Part shown: positions 1 through 8,055 of the stretch, one piece after another
Layout of the letters: each line of letters opens with the position of its first letter
Numbering within the stretch: the first letter of the stretch is position 1
Source of the DNA: DASPSM01 sp036008465
Lineage (GTDB): Bacteria > Planctomycetota > Planctomycetia > Planctomycetales > Planctomycetaceae
Length of the DNA stretch: 64,000 nt
NCBI GenBank assembly: GCA_036008465.1
Contig: DASYNP010000140.1
Span: forward strand, 1 to 64,000
Reading direction: 5' to 3'
Notes under the pieces: generated by a model
Database searches by the model: none
The model's input: the letters and a program-made list of their open reading frames with translations, nothing else
Told to the model about the DNA's origin: nothing
Position numbers and translations under genes: made by a program

Positions 1-141
1 CCCAAGCCGACGACTTGTCGTCGGTTCCGGATCCGACGGCAAGCCGTCGGCTTGGGAAATGTGCGGCTCAACTCAAATGTCCGAAGCGCAATGTTCAACC
101 CGTGTCAAATCAGCGACTTGCGCTCGCAATGCAAAATGTTC
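1..141. repeat. 141-bp dispersed repeat, copy A
   Basis: This stretch recurs inverted at 38102-38242 with 5 mismatches in 141 positions by direct comparison (window positions 10, 24, 85, 102 and 117). The first 56 bases form an imperfect palindrome: outer arms CCCAAGCCGACG and CGTCGGCTTGGG, each half also folding as its own small hairpin (CCGACGAC-TT-GTCGTCGG and CCGACGGC-AA-GCCGTCGG). An 85-bp non-palindromic tail follows. The copy starts at window base 1, so it may extend further left. No transposase or obvious gene lies inside it; it resembles a REP/MITE-type element or a structured transcript. Confidence 0.85.
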
Positions 142-419
142 GAGAAGCACTGGGGGCGGCGAAGACGCCGACCCCAGCCACCCTCAGCCCCGACATCTTT
201 GAGTAAACGAACCACCAGCTGTTGCGAGCCAAGCGTCTCTGGCCGCCGCTCTCCCGTCCGCGGCGCACTGCGATCCCTTGACCCCTAGCGAAAAAAAGGA
301 GCCCTATCTCGATCCTACAGCCAAAAATGCGATCTGCCGAGATCGAGTTTCCATGCGCGTGTAAACAACTTGGAAAATTTTCGTCGCGGTCGGGGAGCGC
401 ATCTTCCGCCCTTCTCGGG
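142..419. other. non-coding stretch between repeat copy A and first gene
   Basis: I see no supported gene here. Short open frames on both strands lack recognisable domains and ribosome sites, and those overlapping the repeat simply read through it. There is a run of seven A residues at about 291-297. Together with copy A this makes about 420 bases without a gene at the left edge. Confidence 0.5.
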
Positions 420-797
420 TCAGCGTCGGTCGACCTCGCTGCTGCGCGGGGGGCGGACGCGGTCCTTGGGCCGCAAGAAGACTCCGGCGATGAGTAGAAT
501 CCCGGCCACGGGAAGCAACAACTTCAGGGGGAACCGGATTGCCAGCGCAGCGAGCGAAACGGCGGCCACCGATCTGGGATTGAGCTTGGCCCAGGCTGCC
601 GGCCGCGTGCGGGTGGGCATTGCCATCCAGAGGGCCGCCATCACGATGCCGATCCGCCCGCAGGCCCCGCGCCATAGGCCTGCGGCTTGGCTCGTCGAGA
701 CGCTCGGCAGAATCCAGAGCAGCGCCGCCGCGGCCAAGAGCGTCACGGCGATCAGACCGGCGAGCAAGCGCCGCACGTCCGCATTCGGGTCTTCCAT
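420..797 (-). CDS. small two/three-helix membrane protein, unknown function
   Basis: I chose the ATG at 797 (125 residues), because the longer in-frame opening reads back into the inserted element at 920-1321 and has an unnatural composition there. A hydrophobic helix spans about residues 11-31, a weaker one about 46-60, and another about 78-107, ending in a basic arginine-rich tail. This is typical of a small inner-membrane protein. No family is recognised and there is no strong Shine-Dalgarno. The nearest upstream sequence is the mobile insertion, so its promoter region may have been altered by that event. It might not be expressed. Confidence 0.5.
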   Translation of the reverse strand: MEDPNADVRRLLAGLIAVTLLAAAALLWILPSVSTSQAAGLWRGACGRIGIVMAALWMAMPTRTRPAAWAKLNPRSVAAVSLAALAIRFPLKLLLPVAGILLIAGVFLRPKDRVRPPRSSEVDRR

Positions 798-909
798 GGC
801 GTTGATTATGACTCGCCGGCCCGCTAACGGTCCAATGGACGAATGGAGTCTGACACTGGCGTTCGACCGAGCGTCGAAACGGCATCGCAAACGCAGCCGC
901 GTGGTTTGC

Positions 910-1331
910 CCAACCTTGGGTACTGGGTCAGTTTGAAAATAACCGGCGGCCGGAAGCAGGGCCGGAGGATTGACGAGCGAATCGTCGTTCAAACGGAGTC
1001 GCCCGGTCCGGTGCGTTGAGACGCTCGGTAAAGCGCGGAGCAGCCACAGCCAATGACCGTTCCCAAAACGCCCCCGATTGGCGCAACCCAGCGAATGCAC
1101 ATCCATCCGCCGAGCAGCCCCATGCCGCAATCATGCGGATGCAGGTACAACTCATCAACGACTACCCAGCTGCCGTACGCAAGCGGAGGCACCGCACCGG
1201 ACAATAATCCAATTATCGCCGCCCTCATTGACTTAACTCCCATTCGCGATTGTACCGGGAGCGGGGATTGACGCGGGGGCTTGCTCGATTTTGCGGAAAT
1301 TGGTTCAAACTGACCCAGTACCCAACCTTGG
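910..1331. mobile_element. 402-bp insertion with 17-bp TIRs and 10-bp target duplication (MITE-like, carries one ORF)
   Basis: The 17-mer GTACTGGGTCAGTTTGA at 920-936 is repeated perfectly and inverted as TCAAACTGACCCAGTAC at 1305-1321. Directly outside both ends lies the same 10-mer CCAACCTTGG in direct orientation (910-919 and 1322-1331). Perfect TIRs flanked by a perfect direct duplication are the signature of a transposition event, so the element proper is 920-1321. It is too short for a transposase and contains only the 84-aa membrane-protein ORF at 989-1243. The mobilising family is not identifiable from this window. Confidence 0.85.
989..1243 (-). CDS. 84-aa membrane protein carried inside the 402-bp insertion
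   Basis: This small ORF lies entirely within the TIR-bounded insertion. I start it at the ATG at 1243; an alternative ATG is at 1228. The product has two hydrophobic helices (about residues 6-26 and 40-72), glycine-rich packing and four cysteines (39, 49, 66, 68), with a short polar C-terminus. The composition is protein-like and codon positions look normal, which supports a real gene, but no family is recognised. It may be cargo spread by the element, or a gene that gained TIR-like flanks. No Shine-Dalgarno stands out. Confidence 0.5.
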   Translation of the reverse strand: MGVKSMRAAIIGLLSGAVPPLAYGSWVVVDELYLHPHDCGMGLLGGWMCIRWVAPIGGVLGTVIGCGCSALYRASQRTGPGDSV

Positions 1332-1415
1332 CGGATCGCCAACCGCTCTTCTCTTAACGGCCTACGCGGACTACACTTGCCGGGCCTGGATTGCGGGAAA
1401 AGGGAGGTTCCCCGG

Positions 1416-2786
1416 ATGGCATTCGCGCCCCTGCGCTTTCTGCACGCAGCCGATGCGCGCCTCGACCAGGCGATCGGTGAGATTCCCAAGCTGCCGCCCC
1501 GGCTCGCGGCCATCGTTCAGGACGCCACGCGGGCCGCCTTCGACCGCTTTATCGCCCTGGCAATCGAGCACGAAGTCGATTTTGTCCTGCTGGTGGGCAA
1601 CTCGTTTGTGGAGGCCGACCAGAGCCTCTCCGCCCGGTTGTCGTTACTCGATGGGTTCGAGCAACTCGATCGCAGCGGAATTCAAGCCCTCATTCTGCCC
1701 GGTACGCTCGACCCGCTCGAGGCCTGGCGGCGCATCCCCGACCTTCCCGAGAACGTCACGCTGTTAGAGCCGCATCCCAAGGGAATTGTCGTGGTCAAGC
1801 GCGACGACAAGGTCGTCGCGCGGGTTGGTACCGAGTTATTCATGCCAGCTCGCAAGAAGGCGCGAACTCTTCGCGACGATTTGCGATCGGTGAGTCAGCG
1901 GCCGGTGCCGTTCAAGATTGCCGCGATCCAATCGGGCGACGAGGCGGATGACGCAGCCGTCTTTGGCGACTGGTGCCCCGAGGAACAATCCGACGCGGCT
2001 GCGTCCGCAAGCGACGAGCAGATCGCGAAAGCGAATGCAGGATCTGCAAGCGCTGGCAACAATGGCAGCGGCAGGTGGCTACCCGTCGATTACGTCGCCC
2101 TGGGGGGCGGAACGGCTCGCCGCACGATTGCCCGACGGCGGGGCATCGCCCACGACCCCGGGCCCTTGCAGGGCCGTGGTGCCGATCAGGCGGGGCCACG
2201 CGGCTGCACGCTCGTCACCGTGGAACAGGACGGCACGTTGCGATGCGATTTTCTGCCGGCCGCGTCGGTTCGCTGGGAGCAATTTCTGGTCGAAGTGCCG
2301 TCCTCCTTCGATCGTGCCGGGCTGCTGGCGCGGTGCCGCGCGCATCTCGACGGGCTGCGTCCCGAAGCCTGCGAAAATGCTTGGATCTTCCAATGGGTGC
2401 TGCACGGCCGCCGCCCGACGATTGACGTCTTGGAAGACGAGTCTTTTCGTCGCCAGTTCCGACAGGACCTGGCCAACGCAGCCGCCGTGCCGAGCTCTGA
2501 CGATTCGATGCACCAGTTGATCATCGAAGCTGACGAAAACTCGATCGAGCCCACCGGCAACGTCGACCCTCTGCAGGCCGATTTCCTCGAGGCCCTATCG
2601 GCCAGGCGGGGCACGTCTGATTTGTTCCGTCCCTCTGTGAACGACCTGCGCGCAGCCGACGCACATTGGGCGGACCGGCTCGACGGGCTCCTGAACGACT
2701 TGAACGCAGAAGCGATCCGAACCCATGCCGATCGCATCGGGCAACAACTCTTTCGCGCGGCGATGGCGCCGGGAGCCGCGCGATGA
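1416..2786 (+). CDS. SbcD/YhaO-type metallophosphoesterase homologue with degenerate active site
   Basis: The 456-residue product begins like SbcD/YhaO nucleases (RFLHAADARLD, residues 7-17), but the expected metal ligands are changed. The D-x-H motif is D13-A-R15. The GD motif is G61-N62. GNHD has become G96-T-L-D99. The later His motif reads IQSGD near residue 172. The final GHxH reads G230-G-G-T233. The fold-level spacing is kept, so it looks like a pseudo-nuclease or structural subunit. AGGGAGG sits about 8 bases before the ATG at 1416. The stop overlaps the next gene's start (ATGA), indicating coupled translation with the SMC-like ATPase. The linker at about residues 175-220 is Ala/Ser-rich. 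Confidence 0.85.
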   Translation: MAFAPLRFLHAADARLDQAIGEIPKLPPRLAAIVQDATRAAFDRFIALAIEHEVDFVLLVGNSFVEADQSLSARLSLLDGFEQLDRSGIQALILPGTLDPLEAWRRIPDLPENVTLLEPHPKGIVVVKRDDKVVARVGTELFMPARKKARTLRDDLRSVSQRPVPFKIAAIQSGDEADDAAVFGDWCPEEQSDAAASASDEQIAKANAGSASAGNNGSGRWLPVDYVALGGGTARRTIARRRGIAHDPGPLQGRGADQAGPRGCTLVTVEQDGTLRCDFLPAASVRWEQFLVEVPSSFDRAGLLARCRAHLDGLRPEACENAWIFQWVLHGRRPTIDVLEDESFRRQFRQDLANAAAVPSSDDSMHQLIIEADENSIEPTGNVDPLQADFLEALSARRGTSDLFRPSVNDLRAADAHWADRLDGLLNDLNAEAIRTHADRIGQQLFRAAMAPGAAR

Positions 2787-5700
2787 AGATTACAAAGATC
2801 AAAGTCGACCGGTTCGGCGTGTGGCGTCAGTTGGCTCTACCTGTGTCGGGGCGCGGGTTGACCGTCTTTTATGGCCCGAACGAAGCCGGCAAGACGACAC
2901 TCTGGCGATTCATTCGCAGCATCCTCTATGGCTTCGAGCCTTTTGAAGTCGACCTGGATGGCGGCACCGTGCAGCCCGTTCGCTGGGAGGGTGCGCTGCA
3001 GGTCGAGGCTGGCGCCGGACCGTTTTCGATCCATCGAATTTCCGATCGCGGAACCCGCGGTTTGGTCTCGGTCGTGGGGACGGATCGGCAGGAGCCGGCC
3101 GAGGCGCTGCTCACGGAGCTTTTGTTCCGCACAAACGAATCGCTTTTTGAGAACGTGTTTGCCGTTGGACTGAACGAATTGCAGGAGCTGGCGACGCTTG
3201 AAGACGAGGAAGTCGCCCATCACATCTACGGACTGACGCTCGGGCCCACAGGGCAAAAACTGCTCGATGCGACCCGGGCGCTCGACGGTCAAGCGGGCGC
3301 GCTCTTCGACGCCGCGACACGCTCGGGCCGGCTGGTCGACGTGTTGGAACGGGATCAATCGCTTCGGGAAGAGCTGGATGCCCATCGCGGACTGCGCGAG
3401 GAACACGCCGACGCCTGCGCCCGCCGAGGCCGAATCGAAGCACGGATCGAGACGTTGAAGCGTCGGCGGTCGCAGCTCGAACGGCAGCATTCGGGCCATC
3501 GGCTGCTGGAACGCGTCTGGCCCTACTGGCACCAGGTCCGCGAAATCGAACGCGAACTTGCCGAAATTCCGGTGCTCGCTCACTTCCCCTCCCGCTCCGA
3601 GGAGCGGCTCGAGCGACTGGAAGCCGACCTCGAGTCGTCGACCCACCTTCGTGACCAGCTCTCGCAAGATGTCGCTGCGCTGCGGTCGCGACGCAAGGAA
3701 CTGGCCGACGCGCGCCGACTCAACAAGCACGCGGCCGCGTTTTCGGGTTTTGTCGAGCACGCGGGCTGGTATCGAGACGTGTCCCAGCAAGCGGCGGCGG
3801 CCCGCGCGCGAAGTGCCGAACGTCAATGTCGGCTCGACGGTGCGGTCCACGAACTCGGTGAGGGCTGGTCCGTCGAACGGCTCGAGCGGATCGACACAAG
3901 TCCGGCTGCACACCGGCGGATCCTGGCCGCGGCCGACCGCTTTCGGACGGCGCTGCGCCGGCGACATCGCATGGCGCGGCGGCAAAAGCTTCTGAACCGG
4001 GCCATGCGGAAGCGGGCTGCGTTGCTTGAAGAACGCTTGAAACCGCTGGGTGGCGTCTCGCTCGATCAGGCGATCGCCGAACAAACCGCGCGACTGGCTC
4101 ACTTGAAGGAACTAACACGCCTCAAAGAGCGTGAAGCGGAACTCGCTCGTCGGCAACGCACTCTAGCCGAGCAGTTGGCCGCGGACGGGGCCGAGATGCC
4201 CCTGTGGATCGCGAAGTTTCTCGCGCTCTTGGCAGGCAGCGGATTGCTGGTCACGGCCATTGGCCTGTATCAGGCGGCAGCCGCGGTCGACCTCGTGGCC
4301 GGCGCAGGGCTGACTTTCATCGGCTTTACGGGACTGGGACTTGCCTGGGGGTTCAAACGGCATCGAGACGTGCAGTCGGCGGCGGACGCTGAACGGGCCG
4401 ACGAGCGACGGTCGGTTGCGGCCCAGATCCGCGAAACGAACGACGCAATCTCCCGTCTGGATGCGACCGTCGCGGGATCCGGAGCGTCCGAACCGGCGCA
4501 GGCGACAGACACCGCGGGCGATGTCGCGTCAGGCGGCAATCCGACCGGTCCAACCCCTGCCGCGCAGGGCTATCACGAACAACGCCTCCAGCAAGCCTCC
4601 GAGCGTCTCAACGAGTTGCAGCGCTGGGCGCGGGCGCATCGAGTGATCCAAGCCCGCCGCAAGCGGCTTTCGGAATTACGCTCGCGGTTTCAGTCCGTCC
4701 AACGGGCGCTGAGCGCCGAACGGCAGAGCTGGTGTCTGTCGCTGAAAGAGAACGGATTGTCGGAAAGCGTCAAGATTTCGGAAGCCCTGGAGATCTGGCA
4801 TCGTATCGCCGACGCTCGGCAGCACTTCAGGGACACGCAGGCGGCGGCTGCGGAGGCCGATCAACTCCAGCGACAGCTCGACTCGTTTCATGGGCGAATG
4901 CAGGAGGCCGCGCGTCGGGCGGGGCGCAACTTGGACGACGGTGCACAACCGCTCGAGGTTCTCGCCGACTGGGGTCGCGAGCTCGAATCGCTGGCCGGCG
5001 TTTCGGAGGACGTTCGCCAAACGCATCGGGAGCTGTGGCAACAACGCCAGAAACGCCGTCAGGCCGCCCGACAGGTCCAAATTCTGCGTTTGCGCCGCAT
5101 GACCCTGTTCGCCAAAGGGGGCGCGAGCAACCGGGCTGAGTTTCTCGAGCGGGCCGGGTGGGTGCGACGCCGCGCGGAATGTGACGGGCTGCTGGCAACC
5201 GCGCAGGAGGAGCTGCGCGCGGCCGGCGAATCCGAGCCGGACCTGGCGATCGTCGAAGAGGATCTCGTAAATTTCAACGAGGACGAGAACCGCGAGCGCG
5301 TCGAGGCCCTGGCCGCGGAGCTGGAACAAATCGAACGCGACCTGCACGCGGCCTTCGAAGAACTCGGCAGCGTCAAGCAGTCGCTCAAAGCGCTCGAATC
5401 GAGCTGCGAAGCCAGCCGGTTGCGGTTTGAAGCCTCGCAAACGTGCCACGAGTTGAAGCGGACGGCCGAAGAATGGCTAGGACTGGCTTTGGCGCGGCAG
5501 GCGCTCGACCGTGTTCGCTCGAAGTTCGAGCGGAACTGCCAGCCGGCCGTCTTGGCGTCCGCCTCGCGCTATCTCGAGCGGTTGACTCGGGGTCGCTATC
5601 GAAACATCTGGACCCCGCTGGGGCAGCGGGAACTCCGCATCGACGATGAGCGGGGCCAGACCCTCACGGTCGACAAGCTCAGCGGTGGGACCCGGGAACA

Positions 5701-5986
5701 GCTCTTCCTTGCCGTGCGGATGGCCGCCGTGCGCCAATTGGCGCAGCAGGGGATCGAGCTACCGATGGCCTTCGACGACGTGCTGGTCAACTTCGATCAG
5801 CAGCGCACCGAAGCCGCGGTCGAGACGCTGCTGGAGTTCTCGCAACAAAACCAGCAAGTGCTGTTCTTCACCTGCCATTTGCACCTGGCGCACCTGTTCG
5901 AGGCAAGGGGCATCGAGCCGATCTGGCTGCCGGGTCAAAATTTACCGCAGCAGAATCTTCCACAACAGGAACGCCGAGCTGGATAG
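2783..5986 (+). CDS. YhaN-like SMC/Rad50-type AAA ATPase with membrane segment
   Basis: This 1067-residue protein has the split ABC-type ATPase of the SbcC/RecF/YhaN group. The Walker A motif GPNEAGKTT is at residues 31-39. Long charged coiled coils fill most of the middle. The signature LSGG is at about 966-969 and the Walker B MAFDD at about 995-999. Two hydrophobic helices near residues 472-530 interrupt the coiled coil, as in YhaN-family proteins, and suggest membrane attachment. In known pairs the SbcD/YhaO partner supplies nuclease activity to an ATP-driven clamp. Here the partner, encoded in the overlapping upstream gene, lacks the catalytic residues, so a non-nucleolytic DNA-binding or tethering role is inferred. 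Confidence 0.9.
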   Translation: MKITKIKVDRFGVWRQLALPVSGRGLTVFYGPNEAGKTTLWRFIRSILYGFEPFEVDLDGGTVQPVRWEGALQVEAGAGPFSIHRISDRGTRGLVSVVGTDRQEPAEALLTELLFRTNESLFENVFAVGLNELQELATLEDEEVAHHIYGLTLGPTGQKLLDATRALDGQAGALFDAATRSGRLVDVLERDQSLREELDAHRGLREEHADACARRGRIEARIETLKRRRSQLERQHSGHRLLERVWPYWHQVREIERELAEIPVLAHFPSRSEERLERLEADLESSTHLRDQLSQDVAALRSRRKELADARRLNKHAAAFSGFVEHAGWYRDVSQQAAAARARSAERQCRLDGAVHELGEGWSVERLERIDTSPAAHRRILAAADRFRTALRRRHRMARRQKLLNRAMRKRAALLEERLKPLGGVSLDQAIAEQTARLAHLKELTRLKEREAELARRQRTLAEQLAADGAEMPLWIAKFLALLAGSGLLVTAIGLYQAAAAVDLVAGAGLTFIGFTGLGLAWGFKRHRDVQSAADAERADERRSVAAQIRETNDAISRLDATVAGSGASEPAQATDTAGDVASGGNPTGPTPAAQGYHEQRLQQASERLNELQRWARAHRVIQARRKRLSELRSRFQSVQRALSAERQSWCLSLKENGLSESVKISEALEIWHRIADARQHFRDTQAAAAEADQLQRQLDSFHGRMQEAARRAGRNLDDGAQPLEVLADWGRELESLAGVSEDVRQTHRELWQQRQKRRQAARQVQILRLRRMTLFAKGGASNRAEFLERAGWVRRRAECDGLLATAQEELRAAGESEPDLAIVEEDLVNFNEDENRERVEALAAELEQIERDLHAAFEELGSVKQSLKALESSCEASRLRFEASQTCHELKRTAEEWLGLALARQALDRVRSKFERNCQPAVLASASRYLERLTRGRYRNIWTPLGQRELRIDDERGQTLTVDKLSGGTREQLFLAVRMAAVRQLAQQGIELPMAFDDVLVNFDQQRTEAAVETLLEFSQQNQQVLFFTCHLHLAHLFEARGIEPIWLPGQNLPQQNLPQQERRAG

Positions 5987-6085
5987 AATTTAGAACGCCT
6001 TCGACAACATCGCGAGCGTCGATCGAGAGTCACCTCATCCGCGAAGCGTACGACAGAGACCTGGTCGCTAAGGAGTGCAGAAGCC

Positions 6086-7948
6086 ATGTGCGGAATTGTC
6101 GGATACGTCGGCTACCGGTCGGCCCAGGACATTCTTCTCGAAGGCCTGCATCGCCTGGAGTATCGAGGCTACGACAGCGCCGGCGTGGCCATCGCGCGGG
6201 ACGGACGGATCGGCATTCGCAAGAAGGCCGGACGCGTGCAGGCTGTCGGGGCGATTCTCGAGGTCGACCCAATCCCCGGCACCGTCGGAATCGGACATAC
6301 GCGCTGGGCAACTCATGGGGCCACGACCGACGTGAATTCTCATCCGCACGTCGGGGGCAACGGTGAGGTGGTCCTCGTCCACAATGGCGTGATCGAAAAC
6401 CACGCCGCCCTGCGGACCCAGTTGCAGGAACTCGGCTACGTCTTCCGCACGGGGACCGACACCGAGGTCATCGCCCATCTCATCGCCCACCATCTCGATG
6501 AGCAGCTGCGACTCGACGGCGGCCAGGTCGACCAGCAAAAGTGTCTCACCGCGATCGAGCAATCGCTCGTGCGGCTCAACGGCACCTATGGTCTGGCGAT
6601 CCTGTTTCGCGATTTGCCGAATACGATCTTTGGGGCTCGGCTGGGCAGCCCCTTGGTGGTCGGCGTCGGTCGCGACGAGTATTTCCTGGCGAGCGACTCC
6701 AGCCCCCTCATTGGCTACACCGAAGAGGTCGTCTACCTGGCCGACCACGAGATCGTGATCCTGCGGCCGGAAGGGATGCAGCTTTTGCATCGCGATACGG
6801 GGCTGATGTCTCCCGCCGTGCACACGCTCGATCAGGTGATTGGCAACGCCGATCGCGGCGACTACGAGCATTACATGCTCAAGGAGATCTTCGAGCAGCC
6901 GCAAACGGTCGAAAACGCGATGCGCGGCCGGCTCGACGAGGACGAGGCGACGGCCAAATTCGGCGGGCTCAATGTCGATCCCCAGCAACTGCGGCGAATC
7001 GACCGCATCGTGCTGACGGCCTGCGGCACGAGCTGGCATGCGGGATTGGTCGGCGAGTACCTGTTGGAAGAATTCACGCGCATCCCGACCGAGGTCGAAT
7101 ACGCCAGCGAGCTGCGCTACCGCAATCCGCCGATGACCGACACCACCATGGTCTTCGCCATCACCCAAAGCGGCGAAACGGCCGACACGCTGGCCGCCAT
7201 GCGCGAGTGCAAACGCAAGGGTCACCCCACGCTGGCGATTTGTAACGTAGTGGGTTCGTCGATCGCCCGCGAGGCTGACGGCGGCATTTACTTGCACGCC
7301 GGCCCAGAGATCGGCGTCGCGTCCACCAAGGCCTTCACGGCGCAGGTCACCACGCTGACGCTGTTGGCGCTTTATTTGGGCCGCATGCGGCACCTGTCCT
7401 TCCCGGCTGGCAAGCGGATGATCGACCGGCTCAAGGCGATGCCCGAGATGGTCGAGCGGACACTCCAGTGTCACGAGGCCGTGCGGGAAGTGGCGGAAAA
7501 ATATCACCGGGCAAACAACTTCTTGTACCTCGGCCGGCTGCACAACTTCCCCGTCGCGCTCGAAGGGGCGCTCAAGCTCAAGGAAATCAGCTACATCCAC
7601 GCCGAGGGGTATCCGGCCGCCGAAATGAAGCACGGGCCGATCGCGCTGGTGGACGAAGAAACGCCCAGCGTGTTCGTGATTCCGCGGGGCCAGATGTACC
7701 CCAAGATCATCAGCAACCTCGAGGAGATCAAGGCCCGCAAGGGGCCGGTGATCGCCATCGCCTGCGAGGGAGACGACCGGATTGCCGAGGTGGCCGACGA
7801 CGTAATTTACGTCCCCGACGTCGATGAGTTCCTGCAGCCCCTGGTGAGCGTGGTGCCGCTGCAGCTTTTGGCTTACCACATCGCCCTGCTCCGTGGCTGT
7901 AACGTCGATCGGCCCCGGAACTTAGCCAAAAGTGTGACGGTCGAGTGA
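6086..7948 (+). CDS. glmS: glutamine--fructose-6-phosphate aminotransferase (isomerizing)
   Basis: GlmS makes glucosamine-6-phosphate from fructose-6-phosphate and glutamine, the first step to UDP-GlcNAc for peptidoglycan and LPS. The 620 residues match the family length. The N-terminal class II amidotransferase starts MCGIVGYVG, placing the nucleophilic cysteine immediately after the initiator Met, and contains the HNGVIENH region. Two SIS isomerase domains follow, with ACGTSWHAG, SGETADTL, STKAFTAQ and the substrate loop around HGPIAL. The C-terminus ends in the typical RPRNLAKSVTVE. TAAGGAG lies about 10 bases before the ATG. The 99-bp leader is too short for a glmS ribozyme and shows none. 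Confidence 0.98.
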   Translation: MCGIVGYVGYRSAQDILLEGLHRLEYRGYDSAGVAIARDGRIGIRKKAGRVQAVGAILEVDPIPGTVGIGHTRWATHGATTDVNSHPHVGGNGEVVLVHNGVIENHAALRTQLQELGYVFRTGTDTEVIAHLIAHHLDEQLRLDGGQVDQQKCLTAIEQSLVRLNGTYGLAILFRDLPNTIFGARLGSPLVVGVGRDEYFLASDSSPLIGYTEEVVYLADHEIVILRPEGMQLLHRDTGLMSPAVHTLDQVIGNADRGDYEHYMLKEIFEQPQTVENAMRGRLDEDEATAKFGGLNVDPQQLRRIDRIVLTACGTSWHAGLVGEYLLEEFTRIPTEVEYASELRYRNPPMTDTTMVFAITQSGETADTLAAMRECKRKGHPTLAICNVVGSSIAREADGGIYLHAGPEIGVASTKAFTAQVTTLTLLALYLGRMRHLSFPAGKRMIDRLKAMPEMVERTLQCHEAVREVAEKYHRANNFLYLGRLHNFPVALEGALKLKEISYIHAEGYPAAEMKHGPIALVDEETPSVFVIPRGQMYPKIISNLEEIKARKGPVIAIACEGDDRIAEVADDVIYVPDVDEFLQPLVSVVPLQLLAYHIALLRGCNVDRPRNLAKSVTVE

Positions 7949-8055
7949 CATCGGGCCGCGAAAGCGGAATTTGGGGAGAGGCTGCCCCACAGTGGGCATC
8001 TCGCGGACGAGCGTCTACAATTCTCCGAAAACACGACGCGCTCCGGGTTTCCCTC

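Noticed and set aside
15..206. A short open frame through the 141-bp repeat, with the same peptide also readable through copy B (about 37926-38297).
   Set aside because: The shared peptide follows from the near-identical repeat. Frame conservation across five substitutions is weak evidence, and there is no ribosome site or protein-like composition.
5987..6085. A glmS ribozyme in the leader of glmS.
   Set aside because: Only 99 bases separate the genes and the conserved ribozyme core and pseudoknot are not present; the element is typical of Gram-positives.
6068..7879. A long open frame on the minus strand opposite glmS (about 600 codons), and a similar one opposite 60428-62164.
   Set aside because: Both are antisense to genes with unmistakable family motifs. 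Their translations are rich in Arg/His/Val/Gly without domains, the usual product of reading the opposite strand of GC-rich coding sequence.
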